Below are positions 14,621 through 15,000 of a DNA stretch of 15,000 bases, piece by piece. The stretch comes from Zygnema cylindricum (Eukaryota; Streptophyta; Zygnematophyceae; Zygnematales; Zygnemataceae). Below the pieces are notes generated by a model, which did no database searches, was not told the DNA's origin, and saw nothing but the letters and a program-made list of their open reading frames with translations. Every line of letters starts with the position of its first letter. The first letter of the stretch is position 1. The translations under genes were made by a program, and so were the position numbers. The stretch lies in NCBI GenBank assembly GCA_037447655.1, contig JBBHKE010000866.1, forward strand, positions 143,308 through 158,307. Reading direction: 5' to 3'.

Positions 14621-15000
14621 AAATAATTGTTGAAAAAAAAACTGAAAAGAATAAAAAAGTTAACTGATAAACAGCATCCCATAATTTTCGGGAAGAAATT
14701 ATGTGAATGTGTGTCAGAAATCAACCTTTGACCTTAACATCCTTTTTTTTTTTTTTTAAGTCAACCTTAGTTTACTCTTTACAGATCCCAATTATCCTTA
14801 TCCAACCTGAACCGATTTTAACCGAATTTAACCGATTTAACCAAATTTGACCGAATTTAGCCGAATCTCACCGAATGTAGTCAATTTGGACAAATTTAAC
14901 TGATTTAAGCCGATTTTAGTCGATTGGCTAAAATTAAGTAACCTTAATCAGCCATAGTAAACCTAAGTCAACTTTTATCAACCTTAACCTACATCTATTT
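14365..15000 (+). other. Start of TASH3 intron 7 with donor-site array and 12-bp repeats
   Basis: The first 260 bp repeat the exon end plus donor (14356-14620). An unremarkable AT-rich stretch follows, then a minisatellite (14798-14935) and AGTCAACCTT-like words to the window edge. No exon 8 is recognised. Confidence 0.75.
14798..14935. repeat. ~11-12 bp minisatellite (AACCGATTTT/AACCGAATTT)
   Basis: About a dozen degenerate units of RACCGAATTTA type in tandem. Weaker AGTCAACCTT/AGTAACCTTA units flank it at 14758 and after 14936. Confidence 0.88.

Noticed and set aside
14386-14724. Minus-strand frame with repeated SYPK/PYPKT motifs
   Set aside because: It is the antisense of the GGGTAAGG donor array; the repeated peptide comes from the DNA repeat.
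14772-14830. Possible exon 8 after TTTACAG at 14784
   Set aside because: In the arriving phase it reads SQLSLSNLNRF and then a stop within the minisatellite. There is no donor and no clear TASH3 match. It could be another decayed copy of an exon start, but this cannot be judged without exon 8.

Overview
The window is nuclear DNA from a green plant, most likely a streptophyte. It carries the 5' parts of two divergently transcribed, intron-rich genes. Both were recognised by joining short exons across consensus splice sites. The left gene (minus strand) is a class II-like starch branching enzyme. The right gene (plus strand) is TASH3, a large subunit of the TPLATE/TSET endocytic adaptor complex. 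TASH3 looks clearly diverged from seed-plant sequences as I remember them, so a charophyte alga or another non-seed plant is plausible. I cannot name the species.

Layout. 1-3651 holds the start of the starch branching enzyme gene, read right to left: exons at 1678-1895, 844-983 and 210-308, with a possible first exon at 3619-3651. The rest of the gene lies beyond base 1. 3652-6888 is the shared upstream region. It has G-box (CACGTG) and telo-box (AAACCCTA) motifs near both genes and a 1.7 kb composite hAT-like transposon (4485-6228). 6889-14364 holds seven TASH3 exons encoding about 306 N-terminal residues, and the gene runs off the right edge. A second hAT element (9238-9786) sits in TASH3 intron 2 with an exact 8-bp target duplication.

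The most unusual feature is in the introns. In both genes, short pieces that span intron/exon boundaries are repeated inside the adjacent intron. They include splice sites with the first 20-40 bases of the neighbouring exon, and an array of eight copies of one exon end plus donor. Most show degeneration. Long (CT)n, (GA)n and poly-pyrimidine tracts and several minisatellites fill much of the remaining intron space.

The two genes have unrelated jobs: plastid glucan branching, and clathrin-linked endocytosis at the plasma membrane. They share only the divergent upstream region. No rRNA, tRNA, CRISPR or prokaryotic features were seen. Most long open frames here are low-complexity translations of pyrimidine or purine tracts.
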